This document shows positions 12,376 through 26,000 of a stretch of DNA of 64,000 nucleotides, piece by piece. The notes beneath the pieces are model-generated. The model had not been told where the DNA came from, ran no database searches, and was given only the letters and a program-made list of their open reading frames with translations. Position 1 is the stretch's first letter. Each line of letters opens with the position of its first letter. The translations under genes and the position numbers were made by a program. This DNA is from Cloeon dipterum (Eukaryota; Arthropoda; Insecta; Ephemeroptera; Baetidae), in assembly GCF_949628265.1 (NCBI RefSeq), contig NC_088787.1, forward strand, positions 11,832,501 through 11,896,500, in the 5' to 3' direction.

Positions 12376-13054
12376 CCGCTCATTTCACATTTATTCGGGC
12401 ATGCGTGTGCGATTTTTTCACATATTGTAATCGCTTTCGCGGTCACTCGTTTAACGAAGCTGGTTTTAATGTGCGTGAAAAGCGAAAAATGGGCTGAGAG
12501 TATTGAGTTTCGCACCAGAAACTCGTTCAATTTAATAAATAAATGAGTTAATGCCATTAAATTCTTATTTCTACCACTCTTGAGATTTAATGAATTGATT
12601 CTATTTATATTTTGACATGAAATTTTATTTCATTTAGCCTACTTGTCACTGAAGTTTGCCTTCTAACCTCATTTTCTTTCAGTAAGTCAGTCGTGCATGT
12701 ATACACGTTTCTCTTAAAGAACTTGACGGCGGCCAAGGATTTCAAATCTCAAAACGCTTTCAGGACAGGTTTACGGAGTGACAAATACTCATTTATGCAC
12801 GTTCAGTCTGCATGTTTCCCCCTATGACATTCAATTTATATCTGCATTGAAATGCTGTTGGACTGCAACTCTGTAGCAAAAGCTATGCATTTTAACTGTT
12901 CATTTAAATGGAAACGCGTCGTTGCCTCAACAGATAGATGATTAAAACGTTCTCGAGTGTGTGTGTGTGTGCATGTATAATTTTATTTTACAATCTGACA
13001 CGAAGGAAAAATACAAATAAGACATTTCTACGAGTATAATTACTTTGATTGCGC

Positions 13055-16000
13055 TCAAGGAATTACTGCGGCGAATCGGCCGATCTGCTCCTCTGTTCCA
13101 ATCGCGGCGACGCTGATGCACACCAAAAACGCCCCTAAAATCGACATCCAGCCAGGAACTTGCTCCCACCAAAAGACCTGCAATCATACCGTGCATAGTA
13201 AATTAAAAAATTAAAAATCGATCGTAAAATGACATTAACATGTCTCTCATCAAAGTAGCTGAGGGAACGCGAAACTGGATTTTCTTCAAGTGCGGTAAAC
13301 CAAATGATGATTTGATGTCATCAGTTAAGATGATCGGATCATAAATCTTGATCAACGACATCGCAACCCGATATTCTTTATTCGCTTTAATTAATTTCTT
13401 TACTTATTTTACTGCTCATTTCAACATTTTCTCATCACGTTATTATGACATTTCAAGTGCTGTTTTCCCCCAACGTGCAGTTCATCGACTTATGTTAATA
13501 ATAAGCTCAAATTCGATTAATTTTTCAATTTTACTAGCTTTGTTTTTACGGATCTCCCAGCATTTAAAGAAAAACAATGAAAACTTGCTACACAATTGAA
13601 ACTCAAATTTTGCCAATTTTATCCAAGATTTACATGTTTTGACCTATTTTATTCGTAAATTTCGATTCCTATCGTCGAGATCTATTCCCCGGTGCTAGAC
13701 GTTTTTTAGGGAAACTATTAGTTGGGAATTTAAAAAAGATTTCAAGTAGGGAGACAGTCCTCACCATTTGAAAGGCTTGCCAACTTTGCAGCCACTTTTT
13801 CTCAAAAAGTGCTATCTAGATCAATTTTGGCATTAACTGAATTCTGTTTATGCCTTGGAAAAAAGGATATATCGGGGTTTTGCAGCATCAATCCTATTTA
13901 CACAGCAACTAGCGTCAATTTTGATCCCCAATTTTATAGTGTGTTTTAAGGAAAAAGTTATGTGTTAATTCATGTCATGTGCAAACTAAGTTCAAATTTC
14001 AGTGTCATTTTTCTATTAATTTTTCTTTGTTGAATTCTCTTGACAAATTCCTGCTTTTTTGTTCCCTTAAAAACTTATTACTTTTGAAGGGAAATGGATT
14101 TTTAGTATTTGATCCTTTGACCACACTCTACCAATTCCCACCTGAACGACAAACGCAAGGACGATGTCGAGCGTCCTGGTGACGGACACTTTTCCGGCGC
14201 CTTCCATGCTGAGCGCCCTAGTGAGCAAAACCTGTCCGACGAGTCCGAGGATTCCGACCAGCACGGCGAACACCCACTGAACTAGGGTTGCGTCGATCAG
14301 GTTGCCACCAGACTCCCAGGGTCCAGGCACGAAATTCAGAATCAGGGCCATGACGGTGCACCAGACGCTGAAGTGGAACACGAGCAGCGAGTAGTGCACC
14401 TCCTTGCACTTTCGCATCAGCACGATGTTGATCGCCGTGAAGAAGGCGCACAGGATGGCCGCAGTGTAGCCCCAGACGTCCCAGTTCTCCGCATTCTGCA
14501 AAAATCAACTCGGTTTAAAAAAATTGATTAAAACACGTAGAGCACGTAGCTGTTTCAAGAGCAGGAGAAACTAGTTAAGATGAAATTTCGTCATTCAGAA
14601 AAAAATCTTTCACTTTCATTTGTTCAGAGCTAAAATTTAGCAGAGCTAAAATTAAGAGACGAGCTTTTTTTCTGTCAACCCTACAAAAATTGTAATTTAT
14701 TGCACTGAAAGGAGATTATCCCTCTCAAATTATACATTACGACGGGAATAATTTATATTAAACAGATAACCAAGTAATTGCTGGCTCGCATTTTTTAGCG
14801 CATGCTTAGCATTTGCATGTAATTAGGACTCTGAGCGACGTTTGAAGGTCGAGTGCTGGCTGACTTGCACCTACATTTGATACTGTTGCATTCGGATTTG
14901 GCACGATTGCTTTCGGCAGTTCAACTCGCTACTTGCTGGTTTTGCACTTTTCCATAGAATGCGTGACACGGGCGCAGGTTCGAAACTGGGTCGTTTAGTA
15001 TGTCTTTCAGAAATAATTCCATTTTCTGCCCTTAACGAGAGGAGCAGTTGAGTTGCAGAAAAATCTGCTTTGCGCATGCAGTCTCAGGTCTCAAGCATAT
15101 CAGAAAAACCCTCAATGTAGATTCCTATTTATATTCAAATGTTTGTGCCACAGCCACCTAAAACCACAACCAGTCATCCCTGATCAAAGACCGGAACTAG
15201 CGGCTCCCCTAAATAATTTCAACAAAACTACCTAATGTCGTGAACAAAAGGTTCGTTCGCGATGTTACTGGGAAGCGGAGTTTTTGCATATTGTTCGCTA
15301 TCAGGGAGCAAATTGCTGCCTTTAAAGTTTATAGGTGTAAGTGTTGCTAATTTTTGGAGTGAGCTTTGGATATATTTGTAGCAGTGAGAGATCACGAAAG
15401 ATGTATTTTTTATTTTTTAATTTAGCATGGGAATGAAAGGAGTGAAAGTGAATATACCATTTTATAAGTTCATATAAACCCATGGACAACATTTTGAAGG
15501 GGTTTCCAGATTTTTGAAGAATAACGAATGTTTTAAAAGCGACAGCAGACAAGCAAAAGATTCAGAAAAATAGACCGCAAATGGCCTTTGAGATTAAATT
15601 TCGTGTTCATTCGGTTGAACTTGACGAGAGAAATCCAAATCGTACCTGATTTTTTTTAAACTATGGAAAAGATGAGAAATTTCCAAAATGTTCTGTGAGC
15701 CCTACAGAAATAAAAATTTTGACTGCTGCACTTTCCCTTAAATTTTAAGATTTTAAAAAAACTTTGATATCCTTAATATCAACTGTAGGAATACTTTTAG
15801 AAGCCAGGAAAAATTTTACCTCTTGGAAAAATATCGGTGGTTGCAGGACAAATATTGCTCCCGTCATGAGCACAAAAATGACCAAGGTGCGAAAAAATCC
15901 GCAGGCCTCCTTGAGGAAAACGTAGGACATGAGCACGACGAAAATTGGCGAACTGTATATAACGGTGGTTGAGTCTCCGAGGGGCAGGCGTCTGGTGGCG

Positions 16001-16901
16001 AAGAATAGCGCCACCAGTGTCAAACCGCCGATGACGCCCTGAAAATTAAGATTGAATTGAGAAATTCCCTTAACTCTCCAGTTCATACCTGCAAAAGGAG
16101 GTAGAGTCTGACGCTGGGCGGACCGAACGGATTTTTCCGCTCGTAAATGACGAACGGCGTAATTGCTACAAACTGGATCAGTCCCCTTAGCAGCAGCAGG
16201 TCCATCGGGTCGATGGTGTTCAACCCTTTTATCAACGCTGTGGAGGCTGTGAAGCACACTCCCGAGATGAATGTGAGCAGAATCGCCCACCAGTTGGTTT
16301 TCAACATTTGCGGTTGCCGTTTTTCCAGATCCTGTTGAATATAGAATAAAAATAATAACTATAATCCTCTCATTTTGTGACTGGCTTTTAAACCTGATTA
16401 GTTTACATCGGACTAAAATGTTCCTTTTTTTAAAAAAAAATGTACTACGCATGCAGGCAGAAAAAATTTGCGTTGAATTTTCTATTCGATTTAATTATTT
16501 TGCGTGCATTTTGTTGAAAATTTAGTATGTTACTTTTTACATTTTAGATTTTAAATCTATGATTGTAAATTTCTAGATGGAATGAGAAATTTTCAACATT
16601 TCAATAAATGGAAATTAATAGTTTTAATTTAAATTTAACAAAGTACCTTGTTGGAAACTTTCAGTGAAATTAAATTTTTGTAAAATTTTTAAAATGTTTC
16701 ACCTAAAGTTGCAATAATTAAAAAAGTTTATATGAGTTATTTTATAAATTTATACGTTTTTTAATGAATTAAATTAAAAATTCATACCTCAAGAATCTGC
16801 TTCTCCAGTTCGGCTCCAGATTTGATCGCTTCATAATTAGCCGGGCTGCTGGTGACCAGATCCGAACTCTCACTGCTATCTGAACTTCCATTCTTAGGCA
16901 T
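13055..16901 (-). CDS. SLC35G-type EamA transporter, copy 3 (complete)
   Basis: Five coding exons: 16901-16788, 16331-16089, 16038-15820, 14495-14142 and 13177-13055. They sum to 1053 nt, giving 350 aa plus TGA, all joined in phase 0. The ATG at 16899-16901 lies inside an exon whose acceptor is at 16916, so the start is well placed. Residues 1-38 are a Ser-rich tail (MPKNGSSDSSESSD). The two EamA repeats contain NWWAILLTFISG, NPFGPPSVR, FATRRLPLGDST, YSSPIFVVLMS, NIVLMRKCKE and VTRTLDIVLAF. The 219-nt exon equals that of copy 2, and intron positions and phases agree, so the array arose by tandem duplication. The C-terminus is GTEEQIGRFAAVIP against GIEEQIAQLF in copy 2. A non-coding first exon ending at a GTGAGG donor near 17502 is likely. 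A poly(A) signal lies at 12982-12987. Confidence 0.9.
13600..13900. repeat. Diverged solo right arm of the foldback family of 50063-50845
   Basis: The stretch aligns by eye with the right arm of the large foldback at 50.46-50.84 kb. Shared pieces are TTTGCCAATTTT.TCCAA, CGATTCCTATCGTCGAGATCTAT, TTTCAAGTAGGGAGACAGTC, ACCATTTGAAA, and the outer end TTTTGCAGCATCAATCCT. Only this arm is present. It lies in the last intron of transporter copy 3. Confidence 0.55.
14921..14970 (+). repeat. Possible diverged fragment of the SINE-like repeat
   Basis: About 50 bp containing CTCGCTACTTGCTGG, TTTGCAC.TTTCCA and ATGCGTGA matches the middle of the element at 52375-52809. Similarity beyond this core is weak, so borders are uncertain. 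It lies in an intron of transporter copy 3. Confidence 0.35.
15618..15725. repeat. About 110-bp block shared between introns of transporter copies 2 and 3 (second occurrence)
   Basis: Partner of 9901-10012. It lies in the intron between the 219-nt and 354-nt exons of copy 3. Similarity includes CTATGGAAAAGATGA and AAATTTTGAC, with small indels between. Confidence 0.45.
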
Positions 16902-19871
16902 TATTTCCAATAAGACTGCAAAAACATTAAGATGATTATTATCATACAGCAAAGTTTCCAGTCACACACAAAAGGCATACACCACCAGTTTTACAGTTAA
17001 ATTATCAAAATGGATATCCAATATTTATAAATATTATTTTTATAAATATTAATAATTTAAAAGTTAAAAGACCATGTTTACCTGTATAAATGTGGCCTTA
17101 ATTTTCGACAATTTCTCTCACAAAGTTATAACATAGCTTTTCGTGCTTGAAAATGAGCTAAAAATAGCTTACCTAGAATGCAAGTTGCAAAGTTTCACCT
17201 AAAATTTCTCCGGCGGCGCATTTGGCACGTGTGTGACCAGCGACATTGGTGCTCTTGGTGGGACTAAAAGATGTAAAAGGTTAGCTGGACCAGAAGCAAG
17301 ATGAAACAACTACGTAGCTTCGCTACTTTCGAGGGGGGCACTCCTTGCTGCCTCGTGAGCGTCACGCAGAACTGCTTTGCTATCCTGGTACCTTGGGCCT
17401 CAAAATAATGCGGTAGCGGAAAACAGGTTTTTGCTGTTTTTGGTCCAGCGCCGGGTCTTGTGACTAACATTTCATTACTTTGCAACAATCTCTAGGCCTC
17501 ACCTGTTCATTCGCGATACAGGAAAAACGTTCAGGTCTCTTTTTAAGGATTTAAAGTTGTCTCTACAAGCCTGAAAAACTTCTAGTGGCACATATAAATG
17601 TCTAAATCGCATATTTCTGTTTTAGAATTATTAATTCTGGCTCAAAACAATCTGTTATAAAATTATTTTTTGCAATCCATCTTTTTATATTTACTTACAA
17701 CATTGCTAGTAAAATCACGTTGACGTCAGAATATATGAAATATTTTTTGTTGCCGCTCTTTACCGCAACGAAAACAAAAAATATGCCACCCGCTTTTACT
17801 GACTGTTGGGCGGTACAGTTTCCTATCACGTGCTAAGCGAATGTGATTTTAAACAAAAAACTGGCTTATTTTTTATATAAGATATAAGAGACATTAAATT
17901 AGTTGTAACCGGGTTGAACCAAGAGGTTTTTTGTCTACTCACTGGCAAATTTGGGGCACTTGTTAGCTCAGCGTAAGTGACTTGAACTCTGTTATATATA
18001 ATAGCTGATTTATTCGTTTGTTTTTAGAGATTAAAGAGATTCAATATGTTTATTACTGACATATTTATCCCAATGTCTATTACAGGACTATATAAAAAAT
18101 CAAAATCAAAATGTTTACACATCAATATACGTCTTATTCTTATTTATCATAGATTAAAAAATTAAAATATATAAAGTTGTTCTACCGATAATTTGGTCTG
18201 CTGGAAGAAAAGGTAATTTAACTTTTGTTTTGTTCCTTTAATGGTTTATGGTTATGCTTGCGGAGCATCGATAGAAATCATTATGCAAAGCACAAAAATT
18301 AAATTATACACTGAAATGCAAAATTTAAAATCTAACTGTTGGCCGAATAATTACCCAGTGAAAAACATGCTAAGTGAACTTAATTTCTACGACATAAACG
18401 AGTACCTGTGCAAAAAACTATGACTTATTGGTGCAAGTCACTGCAGTGAAGAAAACTTTATACTGAGTGTTTTTTTTTGTGACATAAATTATAATATTTC
18501 GACGTATTCCAAAATCGCACCTGTAAATATCTCGGATTAATGGGAGGAAAATTATTTTGAATTGAATTGAATAACCATCAAGATCACGTGCGAGAATTTG
18601 TGTTATAAAAACGCGATATAAAAAGAATTATCAAATTACCAGTAAAGGTGCTTGCGAGAAGGCTGAGAAAAAAAACATTCAATATTCCTAGTCAAGGTCA
18701 ATTAACGATGAGATATTGTAACCAGAGCACAGAGGAACAGACCATAAGTGTAGCACAGAGAGCGTGTTTTATTACGTCCGTGTTCATTGCTAAATTAATG
18801 AATTAAAAAAAATCAGGTTATCCCATTATTTATAAATTTCAGATACTATATAATTAAATCCTTCCATTCCCTCCAACTCATTTGCCTAAAAAAGAACAGA
18901 ACGAGTTGATGTTCTTATGATTAGATGGAGCCAGCATCTGTGCCAGGGCGTCTGCCGTCTGCGGCGAGCTCAGGTTCAGGTCGGCGTTAACTCGCGTGTT
19001 TGACTGTAGATTGAGACGTCGGGAGTGTTTAGGCACGCAACACCTGCCGTGAATTCGTGATTGTGAAAATAAATTGAAGGCCGTAAGCGCGTATGCGCCG
19101 CGCAAACTCAATTCACGGGCCACATCTCTGTCGTGATTAGAGGCGCGCGAGAGGGATAGAATTCAGAACTGTATAAAATTAAAAAAGGCGATAGATTACA
19201 CGACTTTTACGGTGAAAGATCATAAAAGTAGCAGCGTGAAGGAACGCCGTCAGGCAGTCAATTCAGCATCGACAAAGGATAATATTTATGTTTTCCTGTC
19301 GTAAAAAAGCCGTGTTTCGCCGCGCGCGGGCTGACAAATGCATTTTTACAGCAGATAACGCCGCGGTCGAAATTGGCCCGGCGGCGGCATAAATTTCTGT
19401 TTGTCGGAACGAGCAGAAAAAGCCATTTGGGTGAGCGGCGTCTAATGAGGGGTTCTCCCTCTAATAACGCCTTATCAAAAACACGAACCCCGTCAGGGAA
19501 ATGTGGGCGCGTTGCCCGACAGGAAGCGAACCTTCGCCATCCATCGCCGATTACTACAAATGATTTATCGCGCGCCGTTACTGCCACTGATTTCTCGCAA
19601 CAACAGCCGGGGAGGAAAATTTGTTATCCTTCTGCCGCGTCTTACGCAAGAAGCGTCATTAATGAGTCAGGGCGGCTTTTTTAAAAAAGGTCCAAATTAT
19701 AGCACTCAGGCAGAGATAATTGATCAATATTTTTTTATTTTGTAAATAAAGGATTGATTGCCTTTTCTTTAGGAAAACGCCCGGAGTTCGGTTTTGTTAA
19801 TCAATGGAACATATTATTTTTAATTCAAACTCTGTATCAAATTACATTAGATTCGGCCGATTTGTTGCCCC

Positions 19872-20245
19872 CTTAAAGGGGATTGATAATGCAAAATCCT
19901 GGAAAATACACGAACGATTGACCTGACAAGAGTATTAGCACTGCACATTTTTTAGAAAAGTGGCTACAAAGTAAGCATGCTTTTCAAATGGTGAGGACTG
20001 TTTCCTTACTTGAAATCCTATTTTATTTAATAACAGAGAGTTTCCCGAAAAGGTGTCATACGCTGTTTGATAGACGAGAAGAGTCAAAATCTGTCAAGAA
20101 AATGTGGTCAATAAGTGCTGTAAATTTTGGGAGAAAAATTGGAAAAATTAGAATTTTTTACTGTAGCAAGGTCCTTTTTTGGTTATTGCAAATTGTAGAA
20201 CAAATTGCTTATTGCATCCAAAACAATTCAAATAATTTTCAATTG
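19872..20245. repeat. Solo left arm of the foldback family of 50063-50845
   Basis: It matches the left arm of the large foldback in order: TTAAAGGGGATTGATAATGC, AAATCCTGGAAAATAC, GCTTTTCAAATGGTGAGGAC, TCCTTACTTGAAATCC, the TTTCCCGAAAAGGTG region, and TTATTGCAAATTGTAGAACA. The inverted partner arm is missing. It is diverged, so old or never complete. Confidence 0.6.
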
Positions 20246-20928
20246 TCACCCTGTATCGATATCGATCCACTTTAATTAGCATTGAGTTTGTAGCTTTTGA
20301 TCTTCTAATTTTGATAATTTAAAGCAAGTGGCGTTGTTTTAAAAGCCGTAACTTCGTGCCCCTGCAACTTACGCAATTTTTTAGTTAGAAAAAATGAAAT
20401 AGTTTTGATTTATCACCATTCTAGAGACAAGCAACCAACAATCTATTGACCCTTAAATCCCCAATTTTTGTCACCTTCAAATGGAAAGAGCTGCATATTT
20501 TACATAAATAATTATTGCTCCTAACTAAAATAGCTTCTATTGTTATGTAAAGTATACATTGGCATATGAGAGGTTAAAGGGAAAAGGTCCCAAAACTAAC
20601 TGAGAAATTTCCTCCCCTAAAAGTTACCCGTTTTATCTGAAGATGTTTTACATATCGAATTAAATAAAAATTTACATAAATAATTTTTAAAGCTCTATAC
20701 ATTGATAAAGTGCTTGAAAACTAATTCATTTTGGCACGTTAGAGAAGTGGAGGAACAAGGTGCAAAATTATGGAAATGAGGCGACAGCGGAAAATTGATG
20801 AGAGGCAGAATATTACAGCAGCCGCGGCGGCGAAGGGTGTTTTTGTCAGCTACGCCGCTTAACGACTCTGCTCTCTCACTCAAACTCAAATACAGAACGC
20901 CTCAGGTAATATAGAAAGGAGGAAAAAA

Positions 20929-20947
20929 GATGATGATGATGATGATG
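20929..20947. repeat. (GAT)n microsatellite
   Basis: Six GAT units in intergenic DNA. Confidence 0.9.
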
Positions 20948-22531
20948 TTCGGGCAGCAGCATCTGTTGCTGATGGCCAGGTATACCAATTAACATTGCTG
21001 ATGCACCAATCATTGTGATTACGTGCCTCTGGCTGCGCCTCGGCTTGTTGTTTTCACTTTTCAACTGTGTGATATTTCTCTCGCTAACGTTATTACCGCA
21101 CGGAGAGAGAAAAAAAATGGTTGTTGGATTATCCGTCTGCATCTAGGAAAATAAATTGAAGAAATCAAGCTCGAAAGGGAATTCCATTAGGACTACGGAG
21201 ATTTAAAAACATCAGCAGCAATTGTTTCTTATGATTGGATTTATCCTAAAATTTTAGGCAAATGGAGAACAGAAACTGAAACTAAATGTAGTTAATAAGC
21301 GATGGATTTTCCCCTCGCCATTCTCGTTTTCACACACAAAAAGGCAGACCGCAACGAGCAGCGTGCATCATTCGATTTTTCTTCCCTTTTTCAAGGAAAA
21401 ACGTTCAAAGCAGCAGTTCCTCCGGTGATTATCACCTGAAAAAGAATGCAGCTGCCGCCTGAAGCAGGCGAGCGTTTTGTTCTCGCTCACACCGCACCGA
21501 GCATGCTAGTTTATTTTGGTTGTTTGGGCCCAATGATCTGTGAAAGCAGCTCTTTCATCGCGCCAAGGCCGTTGCGTCTAATTAATTAACTGCAGCTCTT
21601 TGCTCACCAGCCAGCCGACCAGCACACCCACCAAATTGATTCGTTAAAAGCCAAACACGGGCAAAAATCACATCCTGGCGAAAAAAATCTTCAGAGAAAC
21701 AGTGTGCTACTCGCGAAAAAAATAACCTCAAAGTGCAATGCTACAGACGATTGCTAAAAAGAAGAAACCAAATTATTGCACGATAAAAAGAACAGGACTA
21801 ATTACCCTAAAAATATTTGGTTGAAGCATTTCCTTATAAAATATCTATCGGATGAATATATGGAAACTAAACCTTGATTATTAAAAAATACCATTAAAAT
21901 AATTGTTATTTAAAAATAGATTTGATATAACTGCTGCTAATTGAAAATTGTTTGTTTCCTCGGGATCAAACTTTGAGATTAGTACATTTTTACTTTAAAT
22001 TAGAGCTGTGATGTTCTGAATACTAAATTTTATTATTTGGGAATTTTCCGAGTCAGTAAAAAATATCTATCCATTTTTTATTCTACTTTTCCAAGGTCTC
22101 GCTTAACATAAAGTGAGAATCATGGCCTGGAACGGTTGATCTGAAAAATTACCCTTTTAAATATTTAATTTACTCAAAAGGAATAATAATTTATCCTGGA
22201 ATTTCAATATTAGATGTACCGATAGGAAAATAATAGTAACCACCTGAGGACCACGTCTCAATTTGAAAAATAAAATAAGCAATCTTATTCTAGCAAAGAA
22301 CACTTTAAAATTTTCATTGGTAAAGCAAATCGATATAATTTCTTTCCTCTTGATCATCCACTTACAATTATTATTATTTTTTTTTAATCTCTGGCAGTAA
22401 AAACTAAAAATGTTATAAAGTAATTAAAGTTTGGTTTGGGAAGCCATTTAATTTGGAACAGGAGCAAATTACGTGAGGTATAAAATTAAACGATTACGTT
22501 TACACCGTTCTCCTAAATTTTCTCGCATGCT

Positions 22532-22558
22532 GACTCACTCACTCTCTCTCTCTCTCTC
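22532..22558. repeat. (CT)n-rich microsatellite
   Basis: ACTC units running into (CT)n at the edge of a CpG-rich stretch. Confidence 0.9.
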
Positions 22559-23042
22559 GGCGCGGCGTTTGGAGCGCGTCAAGTTTGATTAAACGCCGTC
22601 AAGGATACACGTACGTACACGTAGGTTTGAGGCAAAAAAGTGCATCTCACGAGGGTTATAATTAAGAATTCAAGAGCCGAAAGGAGATGCTGAGATCGTG
22701 TGTGTTTTGATGAGCAGCTTCGGGAAAGCGTCCAGCTGGGAGCCCCTGCCCATGAGCCTGGCTGCCACGCCGCGAGAGCAGAGAATTCCTGGGAACCCCG
22801 TGGTACGAGCAGAGCAGCCCAACGAGAAAAGGAGATCGCGCCAGTCATTTGATGGGCACAAAAAAGAGGTCTAATATAGTTGTTATACAATCCTCGCTCC
22901 GCCCTCGAAATCATTTTCTCCTCGCGCGCCGCGCGCTCAATAGCAATCTCGGCCTGTTTTGTTTTCGTTCCGCAGCAGAAAAATCAAATTGGAGATTTCT
23001 CCAACAAGTGCAGGGTTTTTTAAACCTGAACAAAAGACATAC

Positions 23043-23060
23043 TGAGAGAGAGAGAGAGAG
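23043..23060. repeat. (GA)n microsatellite
   Basis: Nine GA units. Confidence 0.9.
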
Positions 23061-26000
23061 TTTCCGTTTCCACCAATATTCTGTTTAGTGTCGGAAATTA
23101 AAGTTCTTTATTCCAGATGATTTTAGTGAAAATTAGCGTGATATGCATATGTATAAAAATAATAGTTTCACGGGTTTTTACTGTTCTGATGGTTTTACGA
23201 AGGAAAAATAGAATTTTCACTCGCGCTAGAATGATTGTGATTGACTAATTTTTCTGAATAAAAATTTCAAGAAAACGTAATTACAGTGTCTCGTGAACAC
23301 AGGCTTTGGCGGACAATCAACTATAAATGACCATCCATTGTTTTTCAGAAATTTCTCTGGAAATAATCATCCATATTAATTATACTAGTGTTTTCGAGAC
23401 GAGCAATAATCCACAGTTAGGCGATTGGAATTAAAAAAGATAAATGACTCCAGAATTTTCCATTGAAAACGTGATCCCTTCGTAAAAAATTCAGTATCTT
23501 TTCTAGATTTATTTTTATTTTTTCATCCTTTAACAAAATTTCAAATCAGAATAAATTTGTAACATTTTTAGCGATTTTTTTTATCTGGCACACAGTTATT
23601 TGTTTCAAATTACATACACTGTCACCTCAGTTGCAGTTGAAGATTTTATTTTTAATTAATTGCTGCTCATTTAAATTATTTAATTTGAATTTCCAATATT
23701 TTTTGCTGTTCTAAACGATTTCCAAATGCACAAAATGTAAACTACGCTTTTAAAAGTTGTCAAATGTTCAAAAATTAAATTAAATTTCAGGATTTCGCTA
23801 AAACAATCTTTTACCTGAGATATCAACGTTCTATTTTTAGTGATTTCCCATACACTTGGGTTTAAAATTGTTTTAATCTACATCATCTTGGAAAACTTGT
23901 ATTTACAACGCGTGTCTGCTCGCAAAAAGGATCCCTTCCAATTTTGGTAGGGTGCCAAAATTCTCTGGATGTATTTCAGAGGGGTTAAAAAGTAACTTGA
24001 CCCGAATTCACGAAATGCCTCAGTCTCTGGAACAAAAATCACTGAAAAAATAACATTCCATTATATAAATAACGAAAAGTTCAGACAAATATTTTTTCAA
24101 GCAGAAAACTTCGAGTGCATCTGCCTTCATAGGCTTATACCAATAATATTTACTTTTTTAAAGTTTATTTTGTAGAATTTACGTTTGTATTTTTTAAACG
24201 TTTATCTTTTAAATCATTTTAACATGACAGCAAGGAAACGTTGGGGATTTTCGCGGCGTGCGGCTTGCTTGCTTGCTCATTACTGATGCACGCGGGGCCA
24301 GGGACCGGTCTGGTCGGGCCGGCGTGATTAATCAGCATGCGGCTCATTAATTCAATCACGCTCGCTCGTTCAATGCAAAAAGTTTAATCAACCGCTCGGA
24401 TTGTGCTTCGCCGCTCATGCGGACGTTTGCAGAAAATTCAATCAGCCACTCTAACGGAGTCCTTGGCAAGCTTTGGTTAGAAATTCAGATTTTTCTATGA
24501 ATTTTCCTGCTTGGCGATTGTATTTAAAAGCGGCATTGTTGTCGGAGAAAACTAAATGCACGCATCAAGCGCTAAAAATTCAATTCGCACACAGTGCGGC
24601 GAGGAAAAACCGCAAAACAAACTGCGGGCAAATCGGCGCAATGCCGCAGGTTGATATCGCTGTCATCGGACGGCGAGCGGAGCGAAAAGCAGCAGCAGCA
24701 GCAACGATTGTTCTGGCAGCATCCGAGCGTTTAAAAAATGAGCAGTGCGCGCGCTGTGATGAATAAATTGGAGTGCGCGAGAGAGCAATTTGTCTGGCCG
24801 GCCGCGGCAATCCATCCCTGGCGCGAGGTGTTAATAATCGAGCTCCTCTCCGCGCGCACAATGCGGCATTTCGTTATTCTATCTGCGGCGGCCGAGGCGG
24901 CGGCGGCAGCAAATGATCTCTTTCTGGCGTGCCCAGGCGAGCGTGTCACTGCCATTCGTCACACCCTCGAAATCGACGCCCGCAAAAAAACGCCTGGCGC
25001 AGAGAGAAGAAAAGCAGACGAAAATTGAAGCCGTCCGATGAGGCCGAGGCCACGTACCGCACCGGGCCCGCGCGTCTTTAATCGCGTAATATTACGAATG
25101 CTACGCCGAGCACGACTTGAAATCGCGCATCGAATATTCAGCAACTCGTAAATTTCCCCTTCTTTTTAGTCTATGATTATGGTTGACATTTTTAAAAGAA
25201 AACTCGAGGGAAGCTAGACTTATTTTTACGAGCTATCCGCACAAAAGAATTTAATCAGAGTACAGATTTCTTGAGCACGTGAATGATTTTTAAAATGCTT
25301 TTTGGTTGCTATAGAGATGTCTACTATAGTAGTGGAAATACACAAGTTTAAAGGAAAAATTTGACGGAAAATGAAAGTGAAATTTGACTCTCAGAGCTTA
25401 AAAAACTGAAATTATCTCGAGTTCTTATGAAGCTATATAACATTAAACTGTGCGTATATATAGACGGCCAGCAACTTTCATATTTGTATTTTTTTGGTTA
25501 AAGAGTTTTTAGTTTATTTTTAAATTTCAAATACCTAAAAAAACAGCCCCGTTGATATTTTTCTAAGAAAAGGCTAAAATGTTGCCTATAAGTGTAACAT
25601 ACCTGGAAATTTTCAGAATTGTGAAACTTCTAGTTTTCCTAATGCAGAGGATGAAAAGGCTAAAAAACCGGTGTTAAAGTTCAGGTTCATATAGTGACAA
25701 AATCAAATCTGCACGATCGTTTGATTTTTTCCCACGGAAAAAGCTGAGGGTCGCCCCTGAGGTCAGTTAAACCATCAGAACAGGCCATAAATTGATCTCT
25801 GGCGTCAGGGTAGCCCTCCAACGATCAATATCATTCAATTCACATATTTTTCGCTACTTTAAGGACGCCTGACGGGCTCTGCATTGGTTAGATTTGCAAG
25901 ATCTGCACACCGTTGGAACGGAAGAGTTCATAGCTTTCAGAATTTGTCCAATTCAACCTTGTTTTTATCACTATAGTTTTATTTTCCCATTTTAATTTCT

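Noticed and set aside
12222..12557. Minus-strand frame of 111 codons upstream of transporter copy 2
   Set aside because: No similarity. It overlaps the likely 5' UTR of copy 2, whose start is fixed by the in-phase 16-nt exon.
19258..19745. Overlapping frames of 80-109 codons on both strands
   Set aside because: They lie in a CpG-rich island with few stop codons by composition, have no family similarity and contradict each other.
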